Assembly (NCBI GenBank): GCA_030762895.1
Contig: CM061067.1
Coordinates: 52,787,667-52,851,666, forward strand
DNA from: Sophora flavescens
Taxonomy: Eukaryota > Streptophyta > Magnoliopsida > Fabales > Fabaceae
Length of the DNA: 64,000 nt
Direction: 5' to 3'
In this document: piece after piece, positions 47,277 through 60,006 of the stretch
Layout of the letters: each line of letters begins with the position of its first letter
Position numbering within the stretch: the stretch's first letter is position 1
Made by a program: the position numbers and the translations under genes
Notes under the pieces: model-generated
The model's database searches: none
Told to the model about the DNA's origin: nothing
What the model saw: the letters and a program-made list of their open reading frames with translations, nothing else

Positions 47277-50200
47277 ACCACTATTACCGACCTCTTCAAG
47301 GATCAAGATTAGTATCCCCGATTGAAGTTAAGACTTCCTCCGCACCATCTACTGCCAATACCAAGGTACAACGGCAAAAACGAGTAAAACCTAATATATT
47401 GTAAGGGTGAGACACCAATATATGGAAATAAGCACGATAACTACATGTGTGACACACCAAAACAACATATAGACATATATAGTAATAACAACATAAATTT
47501 CTCAGAAATCACAAGTAATTTACCAATGGGTTCCACATTGGAACAGTCAATATCATTCACAAAAGATTAATGACATTTTACAGATAATCATCTAATCTTT
47601 ATACATAATCTCCCGGATATTCACTCAACAAATAAATGAGCTGATCAGGCTCTGGAATGACACATTGTCCAAACTCTTGGTACAATGGTCAACCACATAA
47701 TGACACATTATCCGAACTCCCGGCACAATGGTCAACAAGACAAATGGCACATCACCCAAACATCCCGGCACGATGGTCAACAAATCAAATGGCACATCAT
47801 CCATTAAGGCACAATGGTCAACTCTAAATGGCACATTGACCATTAAGGTACAATGATCAACTCTGAAACATGAATATCACCATGATACCATGACTAACAA
47901 TTACGAAACATGAATAACATAGAGATACTAAAATACAATGTAACATGAATATGTTGAGATATCATGACTAACAAATACATCGAGGCCTGAATGACCTAAA
48001 GATACCATAATTAACACATACATTGAAACATGAATATCATTAGGATATCATGACTAACAAATCAATTATAATATGAATATCATTGAGATATCATGACTAA
48101 CAAATATACCATTGAGTAAAGCTCGTTTACAAAAACCCTTTCTGTTTTAACTCGTTTACAAAATGTCAAACCGTATTGAAATTCATTTTCTTTTGGAAAC
48201 CCTTTTTCCCGAAATAACATCCAATCTTTGTAAAATCATTTCTACTATAACTTCCTTCATCAAATCGCTAAGAAACTCAATTTCGTTCAAAAATCAATAA
48301 TTTGAATTTGGGAACCTCATTTGAGACAAATTCTCAATATTACCCTTTTAAAGAATACTTTCGCAAATATTGATGGAATTGTCCATCGTTTGTCGTTTTA
48401 AAACGTTCTTAGGTCAAAAGATGACTTTTGTCGTAAAACAATTTTTCCAACACTGTAATAAAATTATTTTTGAAACTTTTTCTCTTAAAACAACATTTTT
48501 TAATATTTAGAAATTCCTTATGTGAAAATTAGCAGTGCTAAAATATTTTTACGGTTACGTCCTCACTGTGACTCTTAAAACGCTCTTTCGCCGTTAAATC
48601 ATTAAACTAATATTATTTTTCACTTCATCCCATTTTTTTACCAAATAATAAATTAAGTAATAATATATTACTATTTCCACTTAATTAAACTTATTAATTC
48701 ATAAAAAGCTTTTAAATGTTTTTAACCTCGTATTTAATTAAGCTCTGACGACTGTCAGACTTTCCAATCCACAATCCACATCAACAATAAATTCACGTCA
48801 ACAATTCATCAGAATATTATAGTAATTAACCCAGGCAGATCATGCATCAAAGCACTATAATACATAACTGCAAATAACTAACCACAGATAAAATCACAGC
48901 TTAACACAAAGCTAAACAACCGCCATGAATCTCGACCAAATATTACAAATAATACACCAATCACACATATAATTATCAGGAAAAATCCCTCGCGTAAGCT
49001 CCCCTTACCTCTTGAAGATTCAAGTTCCTATCCAACGAAATCTTGGATTCAAATCTGGTTTCCTCCACAAACTCGAGTACTCAAAACAAACGTTATCCTT
49101 CAACAATTACAACAACAAATCAAGAATTTAAACAACTTAAGAACACCTAATTACCTACATGTTGGTTTCGTCCTTGGTGTGATTTTAGGGCTAAAAATCT
49201 CTAAAATTCTAAATCTTTTGGATTAGTGATTCCTAATCACTTAAAACCCTAAATCAACACTTAGGTTACAAGAATTGAAATAAAATATTCCAATCCTCCA
49301 ACAAATCCAATTTGGCCATGACCAAAAAATATGGCTTAGAGACTTTATTTGATCTAATAACCATGGATTCAATACATATATAAGCTATAAGATTGAATCA
49401 TGTAAAACTAGTTAAGAAAAATTGAGCAAAATCCTCCCCCCACAAAAGTGTAAGGTTCGGCCTCCTTAGGTTTAAATAGCTAGTAATTCTTGTATGATGT
49501 AAGCTCATAGATCTAGAATATAGGGATGATAGTAGGAGCATAAAAATTGGTTTCATATTTTTAGGATTTTTCTATGATTTTCTAGACAATTTCAAAGTTT
49601 CGAGATCTAGAAATTGGAAAAATGAATAAGGCAATGAATCATGAAAATATGTGAAGAACATATACTTAAATGATGACTAGGATCATGGATTACCTCTTGG
49701 AATTGAAAAATGGGTAAGGAATCACCAAGTTGCTTCACAAAGTAAGCTTATGGAAACTTAGAGTTTTTGTAAAAATGGTGAAAGCTTGGTGAAGAAGATG
49801 ACCTTGGCCTTAAATAGAAGTGAGAATGGACTCATTTGGAGGGGTTTGGTCGTGCCAACTAGGGGCAAAAGGGTCCAAGCATGAATTTTGAGGGACAAAA
49901 TGGTAATCTTACATAATGGCATTTTGGTGATAAAATAACAACTTAGGGACATTATAGTAATTTCACCTCAAAAGCAATCACGACACTTGTGAGTCACCTA
50001 TAAGACTCACCCTTCTGAGTCATCACTCATCTTCATCCATTGAATGTCGGATTTTGTCTCTGCACGTCCGTTCTCGACTTCGTCGATTACCCGATTAGGG
50101 TTTCCGTCTATTTTTCGATCGAAAATTTTTCAAAATAACCAAACTCGTTGGAAATATGTTTTAAAGATAAACCATTTTGTTCACGAGTCAAAAATAGGTT

Positions 50201-50586
50201 TTCTGATCATTAAAATCTTACTGTCAGTGAAAACACCAACTGTTTTCTGTGTGGACTTTTACCAAAATTCACCCGATTAAACATAATATTTCATTTCTGA
50301 TAAGAAATTTGAAATGTAGAATTCCTCATGGACAAAATTTCAAAAAAACTACAAATTTCAGTTTCGGGTCAAATTAGGGTTTTCTGCCGGTATAAAATTA
50401 TACTGTCAGTAAAATACAGTTTTTTTCTGAGTTTTGAACCCGAAATTCCACCGCATACTTATAAAAATAAGCATAATATGAATATGACTTTGGTTTCCCA
50501 AAATTATTTTCTAAGTTTAAGATAAAAATATAAACGTTTATTATATTTATACCGATCTTAGAAAGTAGAAAAATCGGGGTGTTACA
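47277..50586 (-). repeat. Main part of the gypsy 3' LTR
   Basis: This is collinear with 52970-56287. Two tandem arrays lie inside it. Units of about 40 bp with GGCACATCRYCC and CACAATGGTCAAC occur at about 47640-47875. Units of about 48-51 bp with ATGAATATCATTGAGATATC and ATGACTAACAAAT occur at about 47860-48115. Frames such as the minus-strand one at 47625-47843 are repeat artefacts. Confidence 0.85.
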
Positions 50587-51159
50587 TTACTACCCCACTT
50601 AAAAAAATTTCGTCCTCAAAATTTCGTGACTTGGAACTGGACAAGATTATCTTAATCCCAAGATCTTACTCTCACAAGAAAGTATATAGAAGAATTTCAT
50701 CAATCTGAAAAGCATACAGTAATATCCAGTAGATAAAAGATCTTTAATAGGTTCGTGAGTATACAAATGCATAGCTAATACATGTTTACAACCATGATCC
50801 TAACTAAAGTTCCTTCTTTTACAAGAACTTATAGTGGATTATAAAATCGAAGACGGAGAACTCCTATCATCGTGAGGGTCCTCTTTTAATATCCAGAACT
50901 TTTGAACTACCCACTTTAGGAAAAGAAATGATCTGACCCATAACCAAGCTGAGTCACATCCACTAACAAAAAAAGATAGGAGACTGGAATAAATTTCTTT
51001 AAGAAACCCCTGTTCTCAAAAATTCATAACATTATAGCACAACTGAAAAGACCAACAACATACTAGACTCTATAGAGTCAAATACTCCAAGACATCAAAA
51101 CAGATTATACTTAGAATTCGTTACAAACTTAAAATTACGAGTCATTAAAGCTAATGCGA

Positions 51160-52269
51160 TCCCCTACTTAGAACATCATGTGATAATCCAATGCGGGGCA
51201 TGAAACTTTAAATTGCTGGTCCATGCCTTGGTGCGTAGCACTTCCTTGCTAGATGTCCCGATTGTCCACAGTTGAAACATTTGACTCTTCTTTCTGGACA
51301 AGTATTAGCCATGTGGTTTAAGTCTCCACACTTGTAACACCTTCTTACTTGGCCTTGGTTTTGATTCTTTTGGCCTCCACTTATAGATACAGAAATATCC
51401 GGACGATTTTGTTGTTGGTTCTGATTATTTCCTAGTGGTCGAAAATAAGGCTTTCTCTGGTCCTGTTTCTACTCCTGGTTCTGGTTTTGATTCTGAAATT
51501 GGTTCTTGGATCGGTAAGGTCCTCCAGCATTCCCTCTATTATCTCTTCCTTTCCTCATCTGCTCTATCTTCCTACTCATCTCGACTAGATCTCGAAAATT
51601 TCTAAGTTGTAATGGTAGTACAGATGCTTTAATCTCGAACCTCAAACTAGCTTCAAAGCTCTCACATTTCCAGCTTTCATTTGGTTGTATTTGAAAAAAA
51701 CAGAAATTCTTGGCAAGCGACTCAAACTTCACCGCATACTCCCCCATAATCAGATCTCTCTGGCACAATCGCAAAAATTCTTGTTCTTTCTCAATCCGAA
51801 CACTCTCCGGAAAATACTTGTTTAGAAATGCAGTTTTAAACACCTCCCAAGAAATTTCATGATGATCAGCTTCCAGCAGTTGTTGAGCACCTCTCCACTA
51901 GTACTCCGCATCTCCGATCAGTAGAAAAACAACATACGTAACCCTGACTTCTAATGGAGTGACCACCAACTCAAAGATTTTCTCCAGCTCCCGAATCCAT
52001 AAATCAGCTTTCTCGTGATCAACATCTACACCAAACTGTGAAGGATTTTGGCTTCGAAAGGCAATCAGAACCTTGCCTTCCGCAGCTTGCAGATTCTAGG
52101 CATTCATAGATGTAGCTTGATTTGTAATCGCAACCGCCACATTTTCCATTACCTGAGTCGCATAATCCACTCCTTCTTCATGATTTTCATTCATGTTACC
52201 ATGGCCACCAATGGGACCACCTCTACGACCCCTTCCACGTCCATGTACAAGTTCAATACTTGGTTCCAT
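51160..52269 (-). pseudogene. Retrotransposon gag polyprotein (Ty3/gypsy), broken
   Basis: On the minus strand a start at 52269 (MEPSIELVHGRGRRGRGG) leads through a gag matrix/capsid region with LWIRELEKIFELVVTP and FKTAFLNKYFPESVRIEKEQ. A basic linker rich in Asn/Gln follows. Two CCHC zinc knuckles close it: CYKCGDLNHMANTC and CFNCGQSGHLARKC (51345-51225). This is the retrotrans_gag family. TAG codons at 52098-52096 (likely from CAG) and 51900-51898 (likely from TGG) interrupt it, and no pol frame follows. Confidence 0.85.
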
Positions 52270-52552
52270 AACTGACCTGCCAAGAAAAATCAGTGAAATG
52301 GCAACTAGAAATTCAGTTATATACTTACGCGTTCAAACACATTACTTCTAAGAAGTAATTCAATCAACATATCATCTACAATTCATGGGTTCTCACAAGA
52401 TCTCAATCCAATTAGAACCCACCAAAACACGCATACTTGTGTGTTAACACACCTTGTTTCGACTAGGAAACAATCCAAACAAGACCCGACCAGAGATCAC
52501 ACAACAAAAACATAACAGACATATTCCCCAATGTTCTCGAAAGACTCGACCA

Positions 52553-52564
52553 GCTCTGATACCA
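52553..52564 (-). other. Primer-binding site (initiator tRNA-Met type)
   Basis: TGGTATCAGAGC on the minus strand, three bases inside the 5' LTR end, is the classic plant initiator tRNA-Met complement. Confidence 0.85.
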
Positions 52565-52567
52565 CTC

Positions 52568-55500
52568 TATAACACCCCCCCTTGGGCATTACTTTGTAAC
52601 CCATGCGGAAATAAATTAAAAAGTTGTTTGCTGGTAGCCTCCGAAAAATTAGCTTACTTTAGGTCAGAAAACTCGGGTGTCAAAAATTTTGTTCTGCGAG
52701 AACGCTCTGTAAAACTAAGATACATACATGAGACAATAAAATCATATTGTACATCTCCTCACACGAGGAAATACTCACATTCACAACAAGAACCTTCACG
52801 ACCTATACAGTTTTCTCAAAGAGTTTCCATTTTCAAAAAGTAAAAATTATACCAAAAGTTAACTTACAACACCACATTTAACTACCTTTTTAAATATACA
52901 ACCCAACCAATACTCCTAAGCTGGTCACTCTATGAAACACCAAATGGAAGAACTCTGTAGTTCTCACCACTATTACCGACCTCTTCAAGGATCAAGATTA
53001 GTATCCCCGATTGAAGTTAAGACTTCCTCCGCACCATCTACTGCCAGTACCAAGGTACAATGACAAAAACAAGTAAAACCTGATATGTTGTAAGGGTGAG
53101 ACACCAATATATGGATATAAGCACGATAACTACATGTGTGACACAGTAAAACAACATATAGACATATATAGTCAAAACAATATAAATTTCTCAGAAATCA
53201 CAAGTAATTTACCAATGGGTTCCACATTGGAACAGTCAATATCATTCACAAAAGATTAATGACATTTCACAGATAATCATCTAATCTTTATACCTAATCT
53301 CCCGGAGATTCACTCAACAAATAAATGAGCTGATCAGGCTCTGGAATGGCACATTGTCCAAACTCTTGGTACAATGGTCAACCACATAATGACACATTAT
53401 CCGAACTCCCGGCACAATGGTTAACAAGACAAATGGTACATCGCCCAAACATCCCGGCACGATGGTCAACAAATCAAATGGCACATCGTCCATTAAGGAA
53501 CAATGGTCAACTCTAAATGGCACATTGACCATTGAGGCACAATGGTCAACTATGAAACATGAATATCACCATGATACAATGTCTAACAATTACGAAACAT
53601 GAATAACATAGAGATACTAAAATACACTATAACATGAATATCTTCAAGATATCATGACTAACGAATACATCGAGGCCTGAATGACCTAAAGATACCATAA
53701 TTAACATATACACTAAAACATGAATATCATCAGGATATCATGACTAACAAATCAATTATAACATGAATATCGTTGAGATATCATGACTAACAAATATACC
53801 GTTGAGTAAAATTCGTTTACAAAAACCCTTTCTGTTATAACTAGTTTACAAAATGTCAAACCATATTGAAATTCATTTTCTTTAGGAAACCCTTTTTCCT
53901 GAAATAACGTCCAATATTCGTAAAATCATTTCTACTATAACTTCCTTCATCAAATCGCGAAGAAACTCATTTTCGTTCAAAAATCAATAATTTGAACCTG
54001 GGAACCTCATTTGAGACAAATTCTCAATATTACCCTTTTTAAGAATACTTTCGCAAATATTGATGGAATTGTCCGTCGTTTGCCGTTTTAAAACTTTTTT
54101 AGGCCAAAAGATGACTTTTGTCGTAAAACAATTTTTCCAACACTATAATAAAATTATTTTTTAAACTTTTTCTCTTAAAACAACATTTTTTAATATTTAG
54201 AAATTCCTTATGTGAAAATTAGCTGTGTTAAAATATTTTCACGGTTACGTCCTCACTATGACTCTTAAAACGCTCTTTCGCCGTTAAATCATTAAAGTAA
54301 TATTATTTTTCACTTTTTCCCATTTTTTTACCAAATAATAAATTAAGTAATAATATATTACTATTTTCACTTAATTAAACTTATTAAGTCATAAAAAGCT
54401 TTTAAATGCTTTTAACCTCGTATTTAATTAAGCTCTGACGACTGTCGGGCTTTTCAATCCACAATCCACATCAACAATAAATTCATGTCAATAATTCATC
54501 ACAATATTATAGTAATTAACCCAGACAAATCATGCATCAAAGCACTATAATATATAACTGCAAATAACTAACCACAGATAAAATCACAGCTTAACACAAA
54601 GCTAAACAACCACCATGAATCTCAACCAAATATTACAAATAATACACCAATCACACATATAATTATTGGGGAAAATCCCAAAGGTAAGCTCCCCTTACCT
54701 CTTGAAGATTCAAGTTCCTATCCAACGAAATCTCGGTTTCAAATCCGGTTTCATCCACGAACTCGGGTACTCAAAACAAATGTTATCCTTCAACAATTAC
54801 AACAACAAATCAACAATTTAAACAACTTAAGAACACCTAATTACCTACATGTTGGTTTCGGCCTTGGTGTGATTTTAGGGCTAAAAATCTCTAAAATTCC
54901 AAAGCTTTTGGACTAGTGATTCCTAATCACTTAAAACCCTAAATCAACACTTAGGTTACAAGAATTGAAATAAAATATTCCAATCCTCCAACAAATTCAA
55001 TTCGTCCATGACCAAAAAATATGGCTTAGAGACTTTGGTTTGATCTAATAACCATGGATTCAATACATATATAAGTTATAAGATTGAATCATGTAACACT
55101 AGTTAAGAAAATTTGAACAAAATCCTCCCCTCACCAAAGTGTAAGGTTCGGCCTCCTTAGGTTCAAATGGCTAGAAATTTTTGTTTGATGCAAGCTCATA
55201 GATCTAAAATATAGGGATGATAATATGAGCATAGAAATTGGTTTCATATTTTTAGGATTTTTCTATGATTTTCTAGACAATTTCAAAGTTTCTAGATCTA
55301 GAAATTGGAAAAATGAATAAGGCATTGAATCATGAAAATATGTGAAGAACATATAGTTAAGTGATGATGAGGATCATGGATTACCTCTTGGAAATGAAAA
55401 ATGGGAAAGGAATCACCAAGTTGCTTCACAAAGTAAGCTTATGGAAACTTAGAGTTTTTGTAAAAATGGTGAAAGCTTGGTGAAGAAGATGACCTTGGCC

Positions 55501-56287
55501 TTAAATAGAAGTGAGAATGGGCTCATTTGGAGGGGTTTGGTCGTGCCAACTAGGGGTAAAAGGGTCCAAGCATGAATTTTGAGGGACAAAATGATAATCT
55601 TACATAACGGCATTTTGGTGATAAAATAACAACTTAGGGACATTATAGTAATTTCACCTCAAAAGCAATCATGACACTTGTGAGTCACCTATAAGACTCA
55701 CCCTTATGAGTCATCACTCATATTCATCCATTGAATGTCAGATTTTGTCTCTGCACTTCCGTTCTCGACTCCGTCGATTACCCAATTAGGGTTTTTTGTC
55801 TGTTTTTCGATTGAAATTTTTTCAAAATAACCAAACTCGTTAGAAATATGTTTTAAACATAAATCATTTCGTTCGTGAGTCAAAATTAGGTTTTCTGATC
55901 ATTAAAATCTTACTGTCAGTGAAAACACCGACTGTTTTCCGTGTGAACTTTTACCAAAATTCATCCGATTAAACATAATATTTCATTTATGATTAGAAAT
56001 TTGGAATGTAGAATTCCTCAAGGACAAAATATAAAAAAAAAACTACAAATTTCAGTTTCGGGTCAAATTAGGATTTTCTGCCGGTATAAAATTATAATGT
56101 CAGTAAAAACCCAGATCGGTTTCCGTCTGAGTTTTGAACCCGAAATTTCACCGTATACTTATAAAAATAAGTATAATATGAATATTACTTTGGTTTCCCA
56201 AAATCATTTTCTAAATTTCATATAAAAATATAAACGTTTATTTATATTTGTATCGATCTTAGAAAGTAGAAAAATCAGGGTGTTACA
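52568..56287 (-). repeat. Gypsy 5' LTR
   Basis: This 3720-bp LTR starts TGTAACACCC and ends GTGTTATA on the minus strand. The last two bases are TA rather than CA in both LTR copies, so this is a family feature and not a single mutation. It contains the same two tandem arrays as the 3' LTR (about 53330-53810). Confidence 0.88.
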
Positions 56288-56412
56288 ATATAGCTTATGA
56301 TTACTTTTAAGATGGTTAAGATAACACTCAAAGATTTTCAATGATGTGGCAACCTATAATTGGGTAACAATATAAAAAACCTTTACACTGACAGTGTATA
56401 TCAATTAAACTC

Positions 56413-57084
56413 TTATTATATAATAATAAAATAAGTATATTTTATTCATCCTCCAACTAACCAACATGGATATAAAAAATAAAAGAAACATTAATGGCTT
56501 AGGATCACACTACAATGGCTTAGGAGATGACATTTTCAATATGGAAAATGTACAAAGCATCAACATTGATGCTAAGATCTCTGAATGCCTTATGAGTTAA
56601 TTGCATGCTGATTTAATTCCTATCATGATTAAAAAGTACACTAAATGTCGAATTCCAAATAAAGATAGAGACAATCAGACATAAAAAATTATGCAAGTTG
56701 TGAATAAATATGAATTAAAGGAAATCCGACAATTTTTTCTGCTATAAAATATCCCCTTCCACAAGGGTATAAATTATAATAGTTATTAATGAAAAATCAT
56801 ATCGCATGGACATGCCTTTTGGAGATGAAAGTTTCAGCTCACTTTAGTAAATTTCATTGTATATAAAAATGATATGATTTTAATTAAATTTATTTCTAAA
56901 AAGGCTTACATCTTTTAAATTGATTTTATTAGGATAGTATTTATGTTTATATAAATCTTTATTGTCTAGAATCTTTTTACAATGATATATTTATTTGTTT
57001 TGATTTGAAATTAAATATCATATTTTTTAAATAATTTAATATCAATTTAGATACAAAAGGTTTCATCATAGATAAATAAATAAA
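56413..57084. other. AT-rich intergenic DNA
   Basis: No gene or clear repeat was seen. Confidence 0.4.
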
Positions 57085-58280
57085 ATATATTTTTAGGAGA
57101 GAAAAAGATGATAGATAAATACATTTTTTAAAAATGATTAATTCACATCGATAAAATAGGAGAAATAAATTTAATAAATTTTAAAAAACAGAATAGAAAA
57201 ATATCATAGATGAATAGATTTTATAAAAATGTTTAACTTATAGGGGGGGAATGAGAAATAAATTAAATATTTTTAAGAGAGAATAAAAATAATAACATGA
57301 TAAATAATTAATTTTTAGAAATATTATTAACTTGCATAGGAAAATAAGGAGAAGTAAATCAAATACACATTGAAAAGAGAAGAAAAAAATAATATGATAA
57401 ATAAATATATTTTCTAAAAATTGTTAACTTGCACAAGGAAATGAGAGAAATAAATCAAAAATGTTGGAAGTGTTAAGGAAAAATAATAATATGATATATA
57501 AATAAATTTTATAAAAATGATTAACTTGATTGAGAAAAAGATAAGAAAAAATCATATAGATTTTTAAAAGAGGAGAAAAAAATAATATGATAGATAAATA
57601 TATCTCCTAAAATAGGTTAACTTTCCCTGTAAAAAAAAAAGGTTAACTTTCACGGGTAAATAGTATAAATAAATCAAAATAATTTTTAGAAACATTTTTT
57701 TCATATGATAAAGAATTATATTTTCTAAAAATATTTAATTTGAACGGTGAAAAAAAGAGACATAAATGATATAGTTTTTTCAAGAGAGAACAAAAAATAT
57801 CATATCGTAGGTAAATATATTTTCTAAAAATTGCTAAATTGCACGGGAAAAGAAGAGGAATAAATCAAATGGATTTTTAAGAGAAGAAATTTTTTTATAG
57901 GATTATCGAGATATTATGAAGAGTTTAACATTAATATTAAAATTAATTACATCAAGAAATTATTAATTACCTTGAAATGAAATTGTAGCTTTGAAAACAA
58001 ATATATAATATTAAATGTTCAAAGAATGATCATAACAAGGTAACGAAACAAGAAATAATTAGTGCTAATTTATAATTTTACTTTGAAAAAAAAGCACTAT
58101 AATATTGATGTTGAGAGAAGCAGCTGGAACACTAAGGTATTGGGAGAAATGTTAAATATTAAAAATAATATGATAGAAAAATATTTTTTTCTTGAAAATG
58201 ATTAACTTTGACGAGAAAAAGAAGAAATAAATCAAATATATTTTCGAAAGAGAAAAAAAAAGTAATATGATATAATAGTT
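57085..58280. repeat. Degenerate AT-rich tandem array
   Basis: Around nine or ten diverged units of roughly 100-120 bp share the order ATGATAGATAAATA, TTTTCTAAAAATG, TTAACTTGCACGGGAAAA, GAGAAATAAATCAAAT and TTTTTAAGAGAGAA. Spacing varies and units are strongly mutated, suggesting an old minisatellite or satellite. Confidence 0.6.
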
Positions 58281-58435
58281 ATTATGTCAATATCTATGAC
58301 ACTTTGCGATCGATGATTCAAACAAATTTATTTTTTAACAATTTTTGGAATATACTTTCCTACAAAAAAATTAAAACAAAATCATAAATTAACAATTCCA
58401 TATTTTTTGATAAAATCCTAAAAAAATAGCATATT

Positions 58436-58464
58436 CCCGTGGATGGCACGGACCCATACGCTAA
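58436..58464 (+). mobile_element. Helitron-like 3' terminus
   Basis: CCCGTGGATGGCACGG forms a short hairpin, followed by ACCCATACG and CTAA then T. A GC-rich hairpin about ten bases before CTRR with a following T is the Helitron 3' signature. No Rep/helicase gene and no matching 5' TC end were identified. Confidence 0.35.
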
Positions 58465-59021
58465 TATATCAATAAAGTAAAAAAGAAAGAAAGAAGAAGA
58501 TCCGCCCCTGAATTCGAGACTCCTCTCAAGTTAAGATGAAACAATATTTTAGATAATATACAGTAACGTATTCAGCCTGTATCAGAATATGACATGTAAA
58601 CATATTAATGACTCATTAATTTTAGAAAAGAATTAGGTGCATGTTATTTCTCAGTTTAACAACATCTATTGTACGAGTTTAATTTTAATATATTGTCAGT
58701 CAGGGATGAATCTATGTGTATGTCCTTAAAGGCATATGCCTCCATCAACTTTTTTTCCCTTTTATTAACTCTTAAATAAAATATTTTGCCCCCACTAAAA
58801 AGAAGTTGTTGCCCTCGCTATCTTATAATTCTATTCTACAAAACACATAAAAAAATATTATCTCCATTATCCTACGACACTACTATACATAATATTTTTA
58901 TTTTTCACTACAACTTCAATTATAAGTTTATTTAGGGAGTTACATATAAGGTGGATGAATTGGTTTGGGGAAGGAACATAGGGTTTGGAGTGATAAGAAG
59001 GTCATGTATTCAACTTCCTCC
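58465..59021. other. Intergenic DNA
   Basis: No gene is seen. A fragment near 58674-58705 resembles one end of the MITE family. Confidence 0.4.
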
Positions 59022-59030
59022 CACTATATA

Positions 59031-59250
59031 AGTGTTGTCTTAGGTGCACCACTCATCAAAATGGTGCAGTGGTCCTTCACTCAAGTGGCAAAATTTGAAC
59101 CATCTAAATTGCCACTTGAATTTTTGACTTTTCAAACCTTTTGTGTTAGTCAAACAGTCAAAACCTCGTTGTATTCCTTTTGTATTTGCAATAAAAGTAT
59201 TATATATTTGTATTTGCACAAATTGTATTTTAAATTTAATGAATAGAAAA
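59031..59250 (+). repeat. MULE left long TIR
   Basis: This matches the complement of 62410-62629 with moderate divergence. Shared blocks include TTTTTGACTTTTCAA and TATTTGCAATAAAAGT. Confidence 0.75.
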
Positions 59251-59468
59251 ATAAATTCTCAGATAGCCTTTCACCTTCAACCTCCACTGTCTCCTACCTG
59301 GCCCCATGAGTAGCTCATGCCTTTTCTCGAAGGGGTAATGATCAGTAGCATTCACATGATTTGTGATGGGCATTTGGCCAAGCATCTGGTGACCATGTTT
59401 AAGGTGTTGAAGTCCAGTAAATACGCCATTATGTGATGCTTGAATGACAAGACGACGGTGCTAGTGAC

Positions 59469-59946
59469 TGTGACACCGTGCTACCTCGCATGATATAAAG
59501 CAATTTAATATTAAAATATAAAAAACAATTAACAACAAAATATGCATTTTCTGGAATCAATAAAAACTTTGTCCATGAGTAGAAATGTCCCACATGAACG
59601 AGTTCACAAAACGCGGAAAATAAAATAAGTTTTAAACAATAAAACATATCAAGATAACATAAACATAAACATGCAACCCCGATGTCACAATTAAGAGATG
59701 GTACAACCGTTCCGGAAAATATCATCAGAATACAACTGAACAACTAACTAAGAAGAAAGGCCCTAACTATGAGTGGTGGCTCCTCAGAGTCACTCCTCTT
59801 TCGGCTGCTAGTCATCCTCTGCAAGATGCCAATCAGGCCAACAAACAAACAGAAAGAGGGGAGTAAGAATCATGTAAACATATACGCCATGAAGATAGGA
59901 AACAAGGTAAAACATACAACATAGCATCACCATAACATACATCAAC

Positions 59947-60006
<60 letters not shown>

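Larger units (their letters stand above)
34104..56287 (-). mobile_element. Gag-only Ty3/gypsy LTR retrotransposon (Tekay/Del-like), minus strand
   Basis: The element is bounded by a perfect 5-bp duplication, atata (34099-34103 and 56288-56292). On the minus strand it has a 5' LTR (56287-52568), an initiator tRNA-Met primer-binding site TGGTATCAGAGC (52564-52553), a gag region and a polypurine tract AAGTGGGGTAGTAA (50600-50587). The 3' LTR is 50586-47277 plus 34419-34104. The tract preceded by GACGAAATTTTTTT is typical of Tekay/Del chromoviruses. Protease, reverse transcriptase, RNase H and integrase are missing from the 2-kb interior, so it is a deletion derivative or a gag-only non-autonomous form. 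About 11 mismatches were counted by eye across roughly 370 aligned LTR bases (49741-50100 versus 55430-55790), suggesting a fairly recent insertion. Confidence 0.88.
34034..56412. mobile_element. MITE split by the gypsy nest
   Basis: The left part (34034-34103) carries GAGCTTAATTATTGTACATT and then GTCAGTGTAAAG. The right part (56293-56412) ends with the complement, CTTTACACTGACAGTGTA then AATTAAACTC. Joined without the insertion they make one member of about 190 bp of the family at 2432-2946. Confidence 0.6.

Noticed and set aside
47625..47843. Minus-strand frame with repeated DVPFxLLTIVPG-like units
   Set aside because: It is the translation of the LTR minisatellite and recurs almost identically at 53314-53532 in the other LTR.
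49758..49952. Minus-strand frame starting MSLSCYFITKMPLCK, repeated at 55643
   Set aside because: It is part of the duplicated gypsy LTR, with no coding evidence.
57085..58280. CRISPR-like array
   Set aside because: Units are diverged, AT-rich and lack uniform repeats and spacers; this is plant nuclear DNA.
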